The notes beneath the pieces were generated by a model that was given only the letters and a program-made list of their open reading frames with translations, had not been told where the DNA came from and made no database searches. Of a stretch of DNA of 64,000 nt, positions 54,975 to 63,800 are shown one piece after another. Positions within the stretch are counted from its first letter, which is position 1; every line of letters starts with the position of its first letter. The DNA is from Candidatus Epulonipiscium sp. GTDB taxonomy: Bacteria; Bacillota; Clostridia; Lachnospirales; Defluviitaleaceae. The stretch covers positions 21,181 through 85,180 of the forward strand of contig JAAYQR010000017.1 in the NCBI GenBank assembly GCA_012519205.1, given 5' to 3'. Position numbers and translations under genes: made by a program.

Positions 54975-55199
54975 CTATATATTTTTGATTTCTTTAATTA
55001 CTTCCTCAGCAATATCATCGTTATATATATCAAGTTTAAGGGGGGCACTTAAATCAAGACTGAAAATGCCCATGATGGATTTTGCATCTACCTTATATCT
55101 TCCAGAGGATAAATCAAAATCCCCTTCGAATTTTCCTATGATATTAACGAATTTTTTTACCTTCTCAATAGAATTCAAAGTAAGTGTAATTGATTTCAT
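54975..55199 (-). CDS. HPr-like protein lacking the phospho-accepting histidine
   Basis: This 74-residue protein aligns with HPr of the sugar phosphotransferase system: VDAKSIMGIFSLDLS matches the Ser46 region (S41 here) and the beta-strand pattern fits. However, the active-site GxHARP segment is replaced by NSIEKVKK, and the protein has no histidine at all. It therefore cannot carry phosphate on His15. Retention of the serine site recalls Crh of B. subtilis, which also lacks His15 and acts only in regulation. GGAGGT lies about 6 bases before the ATG on the reverse strand. The gene is convergent with thiI. Confidence 0.78.
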   Translation of the reverse strand: MKSITLTLNSIEKVKKFVNIIGKFEGDFDLSSGRYKVDAKSIMGIFSLDLSAPLKLDIYNDDIAEEVIKEIKNI

Positions 55200-55249
55200 T
55201 ATATTACCTCCACCATTATCGTTTTAAGGTTTTTATAGTAAATATTACC

Positions 55250-55278
55250 TTGATATTATAGTAGTTCCATAATATACT
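55250..55278 (+). promoter_or_regulatory. Probable promoter of mtaB
   Basis: TTGATA at 55250-55255 and TATACT at 55273-55278 are 17 bases apart, about 70 bases before mtaB. Confidence 0.5.
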
Positions 55279-55350
55279 TTTGTCAATGTATATTAATAAA
55301 TAATAATTTATGAATATGAAATATACAGATTAGAAATATGGGGTGAAATT

Positions 55351-56661
55351 ATGGCAAGTGCGGCTTTTTATACCTTAGGGTGTAAAGTAAATCAGTATGA
55401 AACAGAAGCAATCATTGAATTATTTAAAAAGGACAATTATGAAATAGCATCCTTTGAAGACTATGCAGATGTTTATGTAATTAATACCTGTACGGTTACA
55501 AATTTGGGAGATAGAAAATCAAGACAGATGATAAGAAAAGCAAAAAAGATGAATCCAGAGGCCATAGTAGCTGTAGTCGGCTGTTATGTTCAAACAGCTC
55601 CTGATGAAGTAAAAGCTATAGAGGGAGTTAATATAATCATAGGTACGGATAAAAGAAGTAGGATAATTCAGCTAATACATCAATATAAAGAAGAAAAAAG
55701 AATCATTGACGCCACCGATAATATAATGGGGGTAAAGGAATTTGAAGAGTTATCTATCAATGAGTTAGAGGGAAGGACCCGTGCTTATTTGAAGATTCAA
55801 GAAGGATGTAACCAATATTGTTCCTATTGCATCATCCCCTATGCTAGAGGGCCTATAAGAAGTAGGATGCCAGAAAACATTATAAATGAAGTCAAGAATC
55901 TGGTTAATAATGGGTTTAAAGAAATTGTTTTAACGGGAATACATGTTGCTTCTTACGGTAAAGATTTAGGTAATATAGATTTATTAAAAATATTACAAAT
56001 GGTGCATACTATAGATGGACTTGAGAGAATTCGATTAAGTTCGATAGAACCTTCCATTATCACAAGGGAATTTGTAGAGGTTATAAAAGGTCTTCCCAAG
56101 ATATGCCCTCACTTTCATTTATCCCTACAAAGTGGTTCCGATACAATCCTAAAAAAAATGAATAGAAAATATGATACAAAAAAATATAAAGATGCAGTTA
56201 ATCTATTAAAAGAAAAGATAGAAGGTATTGCTCTTACTACGGATATCATCGTAGGGTTTCCGGGGGAAGGAGAAGAAGAGTTTAAGGAGTCTTTCGACTT
56301 TGTAAAAGAAATTGGTTTTTCTCAAATCCATGTTTTCAAATATTCTCCTAGAAAAGGAACCCCTGCAGCTAGGATAAAGGAGCAAGTTGATTCTAAATTT
56401 AAGGAAGAAAGAAGTCATAGGATGATACAATTAGGAGAACAGCTACAGAAAAAATTCTTAACCCAGCAAATCGGCAAAACCTTAGAGGTGTTGTTTGAAA
56501 ACCCCATGGAAAATTCACTAAATGTCTATGGGGGACACAGTAAAAACTACCTAAAAGTAGCTGCTACTTCACAGGACGATATAGAAAATAAGATTTTAAA
56601 AGTAGAAATAACAGAATTAGATGGAGATATCTTGAAGGGAAATATAAAGAGCTCCCAATAA
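55351..56661 (+). CDS. mtaB: tRNA ms2t6A methylthiotransferase MtaB
   Basis: This 436-residue radical SAM enzyme adds a methylthio group to t6A37 in tRNA. The N-terminal UPF0004 domain has cysteines C11, C47 and C78 for the auxiliary cluster. The radical SAM motif is C153, C157, C160 (CNQYCSYC), and a TRAM domain closes the protein. TLGCKVNQYE separates MtaB from MiaB and RimO. In B. subtilis mtaB follows rsmE directly; here four genes lie between them. Confidence 0.95.
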   Translation: MASAAFYTLGCKVNQYETEAIIELFKKDNYEIASFEDYADVYVINTCTVTNLGDRKSRQMIRKAKKMNPEAIVAVVGCYVQTAPDEVKAIEGVNIIIGTDKRSRIIQLIHQYKEEKRIIDATDNIMGVKEFEELSINELEGRTRAYLKIQEGCNQYCSYCIIPYARGPIRSRMPENIINEVKNLVNNGFKEIVLTGIHVASYGKDLGNIDLLKILQMVHTIDGLERIRLSSIEPSIITREFVEVIKGLPKICPHFHLSLQSGSDTILKKMNRKYDTKKYKDAVNLLKEKIEGIALTTDIIVGFPGEGEEEFKESFDFVKEIGFSQIHVFKYSPRKGTPAARIKEQVDSKFKEERSHRMIQLGEQLQKKFLTQQIGKTLEVLFENPMENSLNVYGGHSKNYLKVAATSQDDIENKILKVEITELDGDILKGNIKSSQ

Positions 56662-56802
56662 AATATAATATAATTTTAATTTGCATAAAGAAATGTTTTG
56701 TATTATCATAGAGTTATCAATGAACTTTTTAAAAAATATTTAGCAGAAGGCCTAGTTAAACGGTTGTGGTTAAATATGGGTATATCATGGGAGTGTGAGA
56801 AT

Positions 56803-57057
56803 ATGAGTCAAATAAACGAAACTGTTCAATTTAACGTAGATAAAGAACAAGCCAATGAAATAAAAAATATTTTATTTGATGTTTATGCGGCTTTAAAGGA
56901 AAAAGGGTATAATCCGGTCAATCAAATCGTTGGTTATATATTATCAGGGGATCCTACATACATTACTAGTTATAATAACGCTAGAAGTATGATTCGTAAA
57001 CTAGAAAGAGATGAGTTATTAGAAGAATTGGTAAAAAGATATCTTGATAAAAAATAA
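56803..57057 (+). CDS. ireB: IreB family regulatory phosphoprotein
   Basis: This 84-residue protein is nearly identical in pattern to IreB/YrzL ([34 protein letters not shown]). In Enterococcus, IreB is phosphorylated on threonines by the PASTA kinase IreK and controls cephalosporin resistance. The start at 56803 follows GGGAG; a longer frame from 56698 adds residues foreign to the family. Confidence 0.93.
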   Translation: MSQINETVQFNVDKEQANEIKNILFDVYAALKEKGYNPVNQIVGYILSGDPTYITSYNNARSMIRKLERDELLEELVKRYLDKK

Positions 57058-57071
57058 GGGGTTATTGCCTA

Positions 57072-58868
57072 ATGTATAGACGGTTATTCATTTCTTTTCT
57101 ATTTATGCTTTGCTTATTTAAATCATGCATTGTATATGGAAAGGAGAGTAAGGTTATACTGTTAATCTCTTCTGAGGGATATTGGACTACCTTAGAAGAT
57201 TCTTTTTTGGTTTCGGCATTGCTTCCGAATAGTAGCATTGGTTCCATGAATACAAGAATCAACCATAAAGATAAGATAATCGAAAGTTATGCCACAATCA
57301 ATGTTGGCAGGCGATGGAGTTATTATGAGGTAAATAAATTGGGGGCTGTAGAAAGAGGATTGGGAGTTATTCTTAATCAATCCGGATTTTCTACAGCCCT
57401 CTTTTCAGACAAGGATGAACTTAAAAAAATAATAGAAAATAGTCAAGGAAAAACAACCTATACAAGTACTGACTATACAGAGCTCTATTCCAAACAAAAC
57501 AAGAGTATCTTGGAAAAATCTGATGTAGTGCTAATAGATATGGATTTATACAATAATAAAGAGAATGAAGAATATTTACTTGGATTTATTAATGAAAATA
57601 TAGTAAAATTATATTTGTTTTGTCCGTACGATAAGGAATCTAAATCAGAGTTAACACCATTTTTATATTATGATAGTTTAAACCCCCAATCAGGATTCAT
57701 TAGTGCAGCCACAACAAGAAGAGAAGGGATTATAACTAATCTCGATATAGCCCCTGCGATTCTTTCCCATTTTGATATTGTAAACAGTTCCATGGTCAGT
57801 AGCGGAATAAAAATCATTCATAATGAAAATCCTTACCCACTTATGATTAAGCGTCTAAATAAGATATATTATATAAATTCTTACCGCTCAAAAATGATAA
57901 AGACTTATAATACTGTCTTAATTATGGGGTTAATAGTATTTTACATTGGTGATAAGTTAAAACTTATTAAAATGAAAAAACTGTACCATGGAATCATGTT
58001 AGCAATTTTATGGATACCAATATTATTTATGATGAACTTTTATAAGGGCTTCCTACAGATATATTTCATTGTATTTTTAGCAATAGTAATATTGGGGCTA
58101 TATAATACCCGTTATGAAAAGGCACTCGGGTTTATTTCCGGAAGTATTTTGGCAATAATTGTGATAGATACCTTATCGGGCTGCCCTCTTCAGCAAAACT
58201 CATTTCTTGGTTATGACCCAATTATAGGGGCAAGGTTCTATGGGATAGGCAATGAATATGCAGGAATCCTAATAGGAAATCTTTATCTATTCATCTATTC
58301 AATTCGTCATTATAGGCATCATAAAACGATGACCTTTTTGCTTCAAATAGGAGTGGTTTTAATATTAGGAATGCCATTTTTAGGTGCAAATGTAGGGGGT
58401 ACTATTGCAGCCATAGGAGGGATGGTATTGTTTTATATCTCCAATCATAGGAGAAACAAGAAGGTATACTTGGTTTTTATGATAGGAGCCCTGGGATTTC
58501 TTGTGGTATGGGGAATGATGGATTCTTTTTTTATGAAAGAGCAATCTCATTTAGGACAAACCTTATTCCAATTTGCTGGGGGGAACTTTAATGTCTTTAG
58601 TGAAATCATAGGGAGGAAAATGATGATGAATCTACAGCTTATTAGATATTCCCTATGGTCTAAAAACTTAATTATATCCCTTATAATTTTAGGTTTATAT
58701 TTTAATCCCAACAATCAGTTATTGAAAAAGGTTGGGGCTGCATTGATTGGGGCTATGTCAGGAGGAATTCTTTTTAACGATTCGGGGATTATTATGAGTT
58801 CGACTTGTATTATTTATTTGGTATTTCCGTATTTAAGTATTTATATGGATTCAAAAGCAATGGATTAA
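57072..58868 (+). CDS. Large membrane protein with alkaline-phosphatase-like N-terminal domain
   Basis: This 598-residue protein starts with a signal peptide (about 1-22). An exported domain of roughly 250 residues follows; near its end NLDIAPAILSHFDI resembles the metal-site segment of alkaline-phosphatase/sulfatase-fold proteins. The second half has about nine hydrophobic helices with conserved-looking polar motifs GARFYGIGNEYAG (near 388), ANVGGTIAAIGG (near 445) and FNDSGII (near 573). I do not recognise the C-terminal domain. The gene starts 14 bases after ireB, inside the normally contiguous ireB-ruvX-DUF1292 group. A role in envelope polymer or lipid chemistry is possible but unproven. 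Confidence 0.7.
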   Translation: MYRRLFISFLFMLCLFKSCIVYGKESKVILLISSEGYWTTLEDSFLVSALLPNSSIGSMNTRINHKDKIIESYATINVGRRWSYYEVNKLGAVERGLGVILNQSGFSTALFSDKDELKKIIENSQGKTTYTSTDYTELYSKQNKSILEKSDVVLIDMDLYNNKENEEYLLGFINENIVKLYLFCPYDKESKSELTPFLYYDSLNPQSGFISAATTRREGIITNLDIAPAILSHFDIVNSSMVSSGIKIIHNENPYPLMIKRLNKIYYINSYRSKMIKTYNTVLIMGLIVFYIGDKLKLIKMKKLYHGIMLAILWIPILFMMNFYKGFLQIYFIVFLAIVILGLYNTRYEKALGFISGSILAIIVIDTLSGCPLQQNSFLGYDPIIGARFYGIGNEYAGILIGNLYLFIYSIRHYRHHKTMTFLLQIGVVLILGMPFLGANVGGTIAAIGGMVLFYISNHRRNKKVYLVFMIGALGFLVVWGMMDSFFMKEQSHLGQTLFQFAGGNFNVFSEIIGRKMMMNLQLIRYSLWSKNLIISLIILGLYFNPNNQLLKKVGAALIGAMSGGILFNDSGIIMSSTCIIYLVFPYLSIYMDSKAMD

Positions 58869-58903
58869 AATAGATAAAGTATAAATAGACAGGAGAATGA
58901 AAT

Positions 58904-59323
58904 TTGAGAGTAATGGGAATGGATTATGGGGAAAAAACTATAGGAATTGCAATCAGCGATCCTTTTGGTTGGACCGCTCAAGGAGTCGAAATCATAAGGA
59001 GAAAAGAAGAAAATAACTTAAAAAGCAGTGTCGAACGCATCAGGGATTTAATTAAAGAATATAATGTGGAAAAAATTATATTAGGTTTCCCAAAAAATAT
59101 GAACAATACATTAGGACCTAGGGCAGAAAAAACCCTAGAATTTATGAAAAAGCTAGAAAAGGAATTTTCGCTGCCGATTGTATTATGGGATGAAAGACTT
59201 AGTACAAAGGCAGCGGAAAATATCCTTTTAGAAGCCGATTTGAGTAGAAATAAAAGAAAAAAGGTTATTGATAAGATGGCAGCAGTATACATATTACAGG
59301 GATTCTTAGACAGCATAAATTAA
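58904..59323 (+). CDS. ruvX: RuvX/YqgF-family Holliday-junction resolvase (pre-16S rRNA nuclease)
   Basis: This 139-residue RNase H-fold protein has MGMDYGEKTIGIAISDPFG with the first catalytic aspartate, IILGFPKNMNNTLGPRAE near 62 and WDERLSTKAAE near 99. Family members mature the 16S rRNA 5' end in E. coli. The start is TTG at 58904 after AGGAGAA. Confidence 0.94.
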   Translation: MRVMGMDYGEKTIGIAISDPFGWTAQGVEIIRRKEENNLKSSVERIRDLIKEYNVEKIILGFPKNMNNTLGPRAEKTLEFMKKLEKEFSLPIVLWDERLSTKAAENILLEADLSRNKRKKVIDKMAAVYILQGFLDSIN

Positions 59324-59355
59324 AAAGTTAAATAATTATTGAATGGAGGATTTGT

Positions 59356-59631
59356 ATGAAGGAAACTAATAACACTATCTTTTTAATGGATGAAGAAACT
59401 GGGGAGGAAGTGGAATTTGAAATAATTGATGCGGTGGAGGAAGAAGGAGAAAGATTTATACTTGTTGTTCCTATAGAACAGGATGTGGAAGAAGAAGTGG
59501 CATTTATATTAAAAGATATAAGTAAAGATGAAAAGGAAGCAGTGTATAAATTAATAGAAGAAGATGATGAATTTGCTAAAGCCGCAGCTTATTTTATGGA
59601 AGATAATAAGGATTATGATATAGAATTCTAA
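59356..59631 (+). CDS. DUF1292 family protein (YrzB-like)
   Basis: This 91-residue, strongly acidic protein begins with IFLMDEETGEEVEFEIIDAVE and continues RFILVVPIEQ, the DUF1292 pattern. Function is unknown. It follows ruvX as in B. subtilis (yrrK-yrzB), so a link to rRNA processing has been guessed from context. GGAGGA precedes the ATG. Confidence 0.92.
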   Translation: MKETNNTIFLMDEETGEEVEFEIIDAVEEEGERFILVVPIEQDVEEEVAFILKDISKDEKEAVYKLIEEDDEFAKAAAYFMEDNKDYDIEF

Positions 59632-59647
59632 TGATATTGGATATCAA

Positions 59648-59676
59648 TTGACAAGAATATGTTTCTATTGTATACT
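59648..59676 (+). promoter_or_regulatory. Strong sigma-A promoter of fur
   Basis: TTGACA at 59648-59653 and TATACT at 59671-59676 are exactly 17 bases apart, about 45 bases before the fur start. I see no clear Fur, PerR or Zur box overlapping it. Confidence 0.75.
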
Positions 59677-59721
59677 ACTGGTAATTGTAAGGTGAAAAGT
59701 CCATTTTATTGGGGGGACACT

Positions 59722-60156
59722 ATGGATATAAAGGGAATGGATTTTAAGGAATTATTAAAAGCAAAAGGATGCAAGCTCACAACCCAAAGAAGAGCCGTAT
59801 TGGACATTTTAAATGAGCATAGTGGAGAGCATTTAAGTACCGAAGAAATATATGGTTATGTAAGGGAAAAATGTCCCGAAATTGGATTGGCAACAGTTTA
59901 TCGAACAGTCCAATTGTTTGAACAAATAAAAATTATCGATAGACTTAATTTTGACGATGGTTGTAGTAGATATGAACTGAGTTCGCGGGAAGAGGAACAC
60001 CACCATCACCATTTGATTTGCGAATCCTGTGGTAAGGTTATTGAAGTTGAAGAAGATTTGCTTGAAGGATTAGAAAGCGAAATAGAAAACAAATACAAAT
60101 TCAAAATCACCAACCACAAAGTTAAATTCTATGGTTTATGTTCAAAATGTTTATAA
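59722..60156 (+). CDS. fur: Fur-family metal-responsive repressor
   Basis: This 144-residue repressor has an N-terminal winged helix (CKLTTQRRAVLDIL, LATVYRTVQLFEQ), the metal-binding HHHHH stretch near 93-97 and two CxxC pairs (CESC, CSKC) for structural zinc. The HHHH-rich hinge and overall sequence look like Fur; PerR or Zur specificity cannot be excluded by eye. The start at 59722 has GGGGGG 5-10 bases upstream. Confidence 0.88.
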   Translation: MDIKGMDFKELLKAKGCKLTTQRRAVLDILNEHSGEHLSTEEIYGYVREKCPEIGLATVYRTVQLFEQIKIIDRLNFDDGCSRYELSSREEEHHHHHLICESCGKVIEVEEDLLEGLESEIENKYKFKITNHKVKFYGLCSKCL

Positions 60157-60207
60157 AATAAGATTGAAAAATATAATTATTATGGCAGAATCTTGGGGGA
60201 AAATAAT

Positions 60208-61626
60208 TTGAATAAGATAATGATTTTCGGTAAGGATATAGAAGATATTGGTTTTATTTTTTTATGTATTTTATCTAGCTTTTTTTTGTTTATATACGAT
60301 CCTTATGATATCTATCTGCCTTTTGTTTGTAAGTCCCCTATACTATATGTATCTAGTATTACTTTACTTTTTCTTATGTATTTAAAATGTAATATACAAA
60401 AAGAAGGGGAGGTTAATATACTCCCTAACAAGGCTGCGGCAATTTATGCTGCCCTTATCTTAATATCTTCATTTTTTTCTAAATATCAAGAATTAGTATA
60501 CTTTGGACACATGCAAAGATTAGAAGGGTGTTTGGCTCTATTATCATATATTATCATTTATTTTGCAGCACTAAATTTAATTAAGACCAAAAGAATTTAT
60601 GCCCTTTTGCATACCTTGTTGGCTTCTTCTTCTATCGTTGCTTTGATAGGGGTATTGGAGTTTTATGGACATAATCCTTTTATGCAGGCATTTAAGGTAA
60701 TAAGAAAAGGCTTTAATTATAAGGGGGCAATATACTCTACCATAGGTAACCAAAATTTTATTGGTTCTTTAATGTGTTTAGCTTTATTATTAAGTATGAT
60801 ATTATTTATTCTTGGAAAGAATAAACTACATAAATCTTTTTTCTTTATTTACAGTTTGTGTTTATATTCGGGGCTTATTGTGACCCGCACCAGAAGTGCC
60901 TGGATTGGAACTTTTCTAGGAAGCGGCATTTTACTTTTTATCCTACTAAGACATAAAATGTTAATAAAAGTTTGGAAATCGGTAATCCTTGTAGCCATAT
61001 GCTTTACTGTTATTACCTTTAGTATAAGTATTACTTCAGAAGGAAGAATAGGAAATAAGTTCTTAGGGATATTTAAGGATTTTATTGTTGTGGCACAAGG
61101 CTCTGAAGATATAGAGCAGCTTGGAAGTAATCGTATTTATATATGGAAAAACAGTATCCCTTTATTAAGAGAATACTATCTAATCGGTTCAGGCCCTGAT
61201 ACATTCAGTAGGGTATTTCCCCAGAATCAAGAAGCTCACAAAAGAATCTTTGGGAATCCTGATATTACCATAGATAAGGCCCATAATGAATTTATACAGA
61301 TAGGTGTTACTACAGGGATATTCAGTTTATTTGCATATTTATCCTTTATTTGTATGATTATATATAGTAACGGAAAGGTAATATCTAAATTAAATCTTTC
61401 GAATACATACGATATAATCATACTTGCAACCGGTATTGGGTGTGCAGGTTATATCCTACAAAGCTTTTTTAATATATCTGTAGTAGCTGTTGCACCTATA
61501 TATTGGATGGTAATAGGGCTCAATCAAAATCTTCTATTTAAATTTAATCAGGATACTCTCTTTATCGAGGATATTAAAAAAGAACAATTTACCAACGAAA
61601 ATATTGAAGAATACGCACAAATATAA
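60208..61626 (+). CDS. O-antigen ligase/polymerase-like membrane protein (Wzy_C family)
   Basis: This 472-residue protein has about eleven membrane helices and the Wzy_C-type periplasmic loop with RIYIWKNSIPLLREYYLIGSG and PDTF...KAHNEFIQIGVTTGIF. Such proteins join or polymerise sugar chains on lipid carriers. TTG at 60208 is preferred because GGGGGA lies 7 bases upstream. No other polysaccharide genes are in the window; it stands between fur and rnjA, so its substrate is unknown. Confidence 0.8.
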   Translation: MNKIMIFGKDIEDIGFIFLCILSSFFLFIYDPYDIYLPFVCKSPILYVSSITLLFLMYLKCNIQKEGEVNILPNKAAAIYAALILISSFFSKYQELVYFGHMQRLEGCLALLSYIIIYFAALNLIKTKRIYALLHTLLASSSIVALIGVLEFYGHNPFMQAFKVIRKGFNYKGAIYSTIGNQNFIGSLMCLALLLSMILFILGKNKLHKSFFFIYSLCLYSGLIVTRTRSAWIGTFLGSGILLFILLRHKMLIKVWKSVILVAICFTVITFSISITSEGRIGNKFLGIFKDFIVVAQGSEDIEQLGSNRIYIWKNSIPLLREYYLIGSGPDTFSRVFPQNQEAHKRIFGNPDITIDKAHNEFIQIGVTTGIFSLFAYLSFICMIIYSNGKVISKLNLSNTYDIIILATGIGCAGYILQSFFNISVVAVAPIYWMVIGLNQNLLFKFNQDTLFIEDIKKEQFTNENIEEYAQI

Positions 61627-61656
61627 TATTTTACAGAAATAATTGGAGGTGTAGTT

Positions 61657-63318
61657 TTGGCAGTCAAAAAATCAAAACTAAAAATTATTCCCTTGGGAGG
61701 ATTAGGGGAAATAGGTAAAAACATCACCGCTATAGAATATAACGGAAGTATTATAGTTATAGATTGCGGATTGGCGTTTCCCGAGGATGAAATGTTAGGG
61801 ATTGACTTGGTAATTCCTGACATAACATACTTAAAAAGGAATGTCGAAAAAGTAAAAGGTATTTTACTAACCCATGGCCATGAGGACCATATAGGGGCTC
61901 TACCATATATTCTAAAAGAAATCAATGTTCCTATTTATGGAACCAAGTTAACCATAGGTTTGGTAGAAAACAAATTAAAAGAACATAATTTACTTAGAAG
62001 TGTTAAGAGAATTTGTGTGTCCACAGGACAGACTATTGACCTTGAGCCATTTAAGATTGAATTTATCAGGACAAATCATAGTATAGCAGATGCTGTTGCC
62101 CTTGCTGTATACACTCCAGCTGGGGTAGTAATACATTCCGGGGACTTTAAGGTCGATTATACCCCTATAAGGGGAAATACCATCGACTTGCAGCGATTTG
62201 CGATTTTAGGAAGCCAAGGGGTGTTGGCACTTTTATCCGATAGTACCAATGCCGATAGAAAAGGCTATACCATGTCTGAAAAAACGGTAGGTAGCGTATT
62301 TGAAGAAATTTTTGCAGAGTCTATCCACCAAAGGATAATGGTGGCTACCTTTGCTTCTAATGTTGATAGGGTTCAGCAAATTATTGATGCCTCATTTAAG
62401 TATAAGAGAAAGGTTGCGGTGGTAGGCCGTAGTATGGTTAATGTAGTTAAGACTGCTAATGAATTGGGCTACCTAGACATTCCTTCTAATACTCTTATAG
62501 AATTATCTGAAGTAAAAAAATACAACGATGAACAACTGGTGATTATTATGACAGGAAGCCAAGGAGAACCTATGGCTGCCTTATCCAGGATAGCTACATC
62601 GGAACATAAACAAATAGAGGTAAAGCCGGGAGATAAAATTATTTTTAGTTCTTCGCCTATACCTGGTAATGAAAAAACCATTTCAAAAGTTATTAATGAA
62701 TTGTTTCGAAAAGGTGCAGATGTGATTTATGAGGATGCCCATGTTTCAGGACATGCCTATCAGGAAGAATTAAAACTTCTTCATAGTCTGGTTAAACCCA
62801 AATATTTTATTCCGGTTCACGGAGAATACCGTCATCTTAAGCAACATGCGGAATTGGCTATGAAACTAGGCATGCCCAAGGAAAATATTCATATATTATC
62901 TAATGGGGATGTGCTAGAATTAACGAAGGACTCATCTAAGATAACAGGAACCGTACCATCAGGACAAATATTAGTGGATGGTTTAGGGGTTGGAGATGTG
63001 GGCAATATTGTACTTCGTGATAGAAGGCATCTTTCGCAGGATGGTTTGTTGATTGTAGTAGTTACCATAGAACGGGCATCTAATATGGTTATTGCAGGAC
63101 CAGATATTATTTCTAGAGGCTTTGTTTATGTAAGGGAATCAGAGGACTTAATGGTTGAAGCTAGAAAGGTTGTTAAACAAGCCCTTAATCAATGTGAACA
63201 AAAGCAAATCACAGAATGGTCACAGATGAAGAGTATCATAAAAGATACCCTAAGGGACTATTTATGGCAGCAAACAAAAAGAAGTCCTATGATACTGCCT
63301 ATTATTATGGAGGTTTAA
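61657..63318 (+). CDS. rnjA: Ribonuclease J
   Basis: This 553-residue metallo-beta-lactamase/beta-CASP nuclease has LTHGHEDHIGALP (zinc motif), HSGDFKVD, TMTGSQGEP-like IIMTGSQGEPMAAL and VHGEYRHLKQHAEL. A C-terminal domain closes it. It degrades mRNA from the 5' end and cuts internally. The start is TTG at 61657 after GGAGGTG. In this organism it coexists with an RNase G homologue at 24650. Confidence 0.96.
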   Translation: MAVKKSKLKIIPLGGLGEIGKNITAIEYNGSIIVIDCGLAFPEDEMLGIDLVIPDITYLKRNVEKVKGILLTHGHEDHIGALPYILKEINVPIYGTKLTIGLVENKLKEHNLLRSVKRICVSTGQTIDLEPFKIEFIRTNHSIADAVALAVYTPAGVVIHSGDFKVDYTPIRGNTIDLQRFAILGSQGVLALLSDSTNADRKGYTMSEKTVGSVFEEIFAESIHQRIMVATFASNVDRVQQIIDASFKYKRKVAVVGRSMVNVVKTANELGYLDIPSNTLIELSEVKKYNDEQLVIIMTGSQGEPMAALSRIATSEHKQIEVKPGDKIIFSSSPIPGNEKTISKVINELFRKGADVIYEDAHVSGHAYQEELKLLHSLVKPKYFIPVHGEYRHLKQHAELAMKLGMPKENIHILSNGDVLELTKDSSKITGTVPSGQILVDGLGVGDVGNIVLRDRRHLSQDGLLIVVVTIERASNMVIAGPDIISRGFVYVRESEDLMVEARKVVKQALNQCEQKQITEWSQMKSIIKDTLRDYLWQQTKRSPMILPIIMEV

Positions 63319-63332
63319 ATGGGGGAGATTAA

Positions 63333-63683
63333 ATGAACAGTATCGATAGTGCAGTTAATTCACTTATTAAGGCTATCTATGAAAGTACCCAATACAAAAC
63401 TTTTAATAAATTAAAGGCTAAGATAGATGAAGAGGAAGAAATAAAAAACAGCTTAAATCAATTTAGAAATAAGAGGTTTTTATTAGAATCCCAAAGCCAA
63501 AATGGAATCAATCCTTCTAAGGAAGATATAAAGGCCCTACAGGAGATGTATTCTTCTTTGATGATGAATCCAGAGGTTTCTGCTTTTCTCCAATCAGAAA
63601 TTAGTTTGAGTAAGATGGTACTTGAAATATATAAAGAAATAGGCGAGGCTTTAAATTTTGAATTGGATTTTATAAATGAGTAG
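63333..63683 (+). CDS. YlbF/YmcA family protein
   Basis: This 116-residue all-helical protein matches the YlbF family (DEEEEIKNSLNQFRNKRFLLESQSQNG; MYSSLMMNPEVSAFLQSE). In B. subtilis, YlbF, YmcA and YaaT form a complex that affects RNase Y and sporulation or competence. The short distance to rnjA (14 bases) fits a link with RNA decay. Confidence 0.88.
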   Translation: MNSIDSAVNSLIKAIYESTQYKTFNKLKAKIDEEEEIKNSLNQFRNKRFLLESQSQNGINPSKEDIKALQEMYSSLMMNPEVSAFLQSEISLSKMVLEIYKEIGEALNFELDFINE

Positions 63684-63687
63684 TTTT

Positions 63688-63715
63688 AAGGATGCATATA
63701 ATGTGTATCCTTTTT
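63688..63715 (+). terminator. Terminator after the ylbF-like gene
   Basis: AAGGAT and ATCCTT, with further CA/TG pairs inside, form a hairpin followed by T5, just after the stop codon. Confidence 0.7.
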
Positions 63716-63740
63716 CTTCTGATATATAGATTATTTTTAG

Positions 63741-63769
63741 TTGAATATTAAAATAAACATCTGTATAAT
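63741..63769 (+). promoter_or_regulatory. Promoter of the mltG-like gene
   Basis: TTGAAT at 63741-63746 and TATAAT at 63764-63769 are 17 bases apart, 31 bases before the ATG at 63801. Confidence 0.65.
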
Positions 63770-63800
63770 TAGAGTAGATTTTAACGAATAGGGTGAAAAA

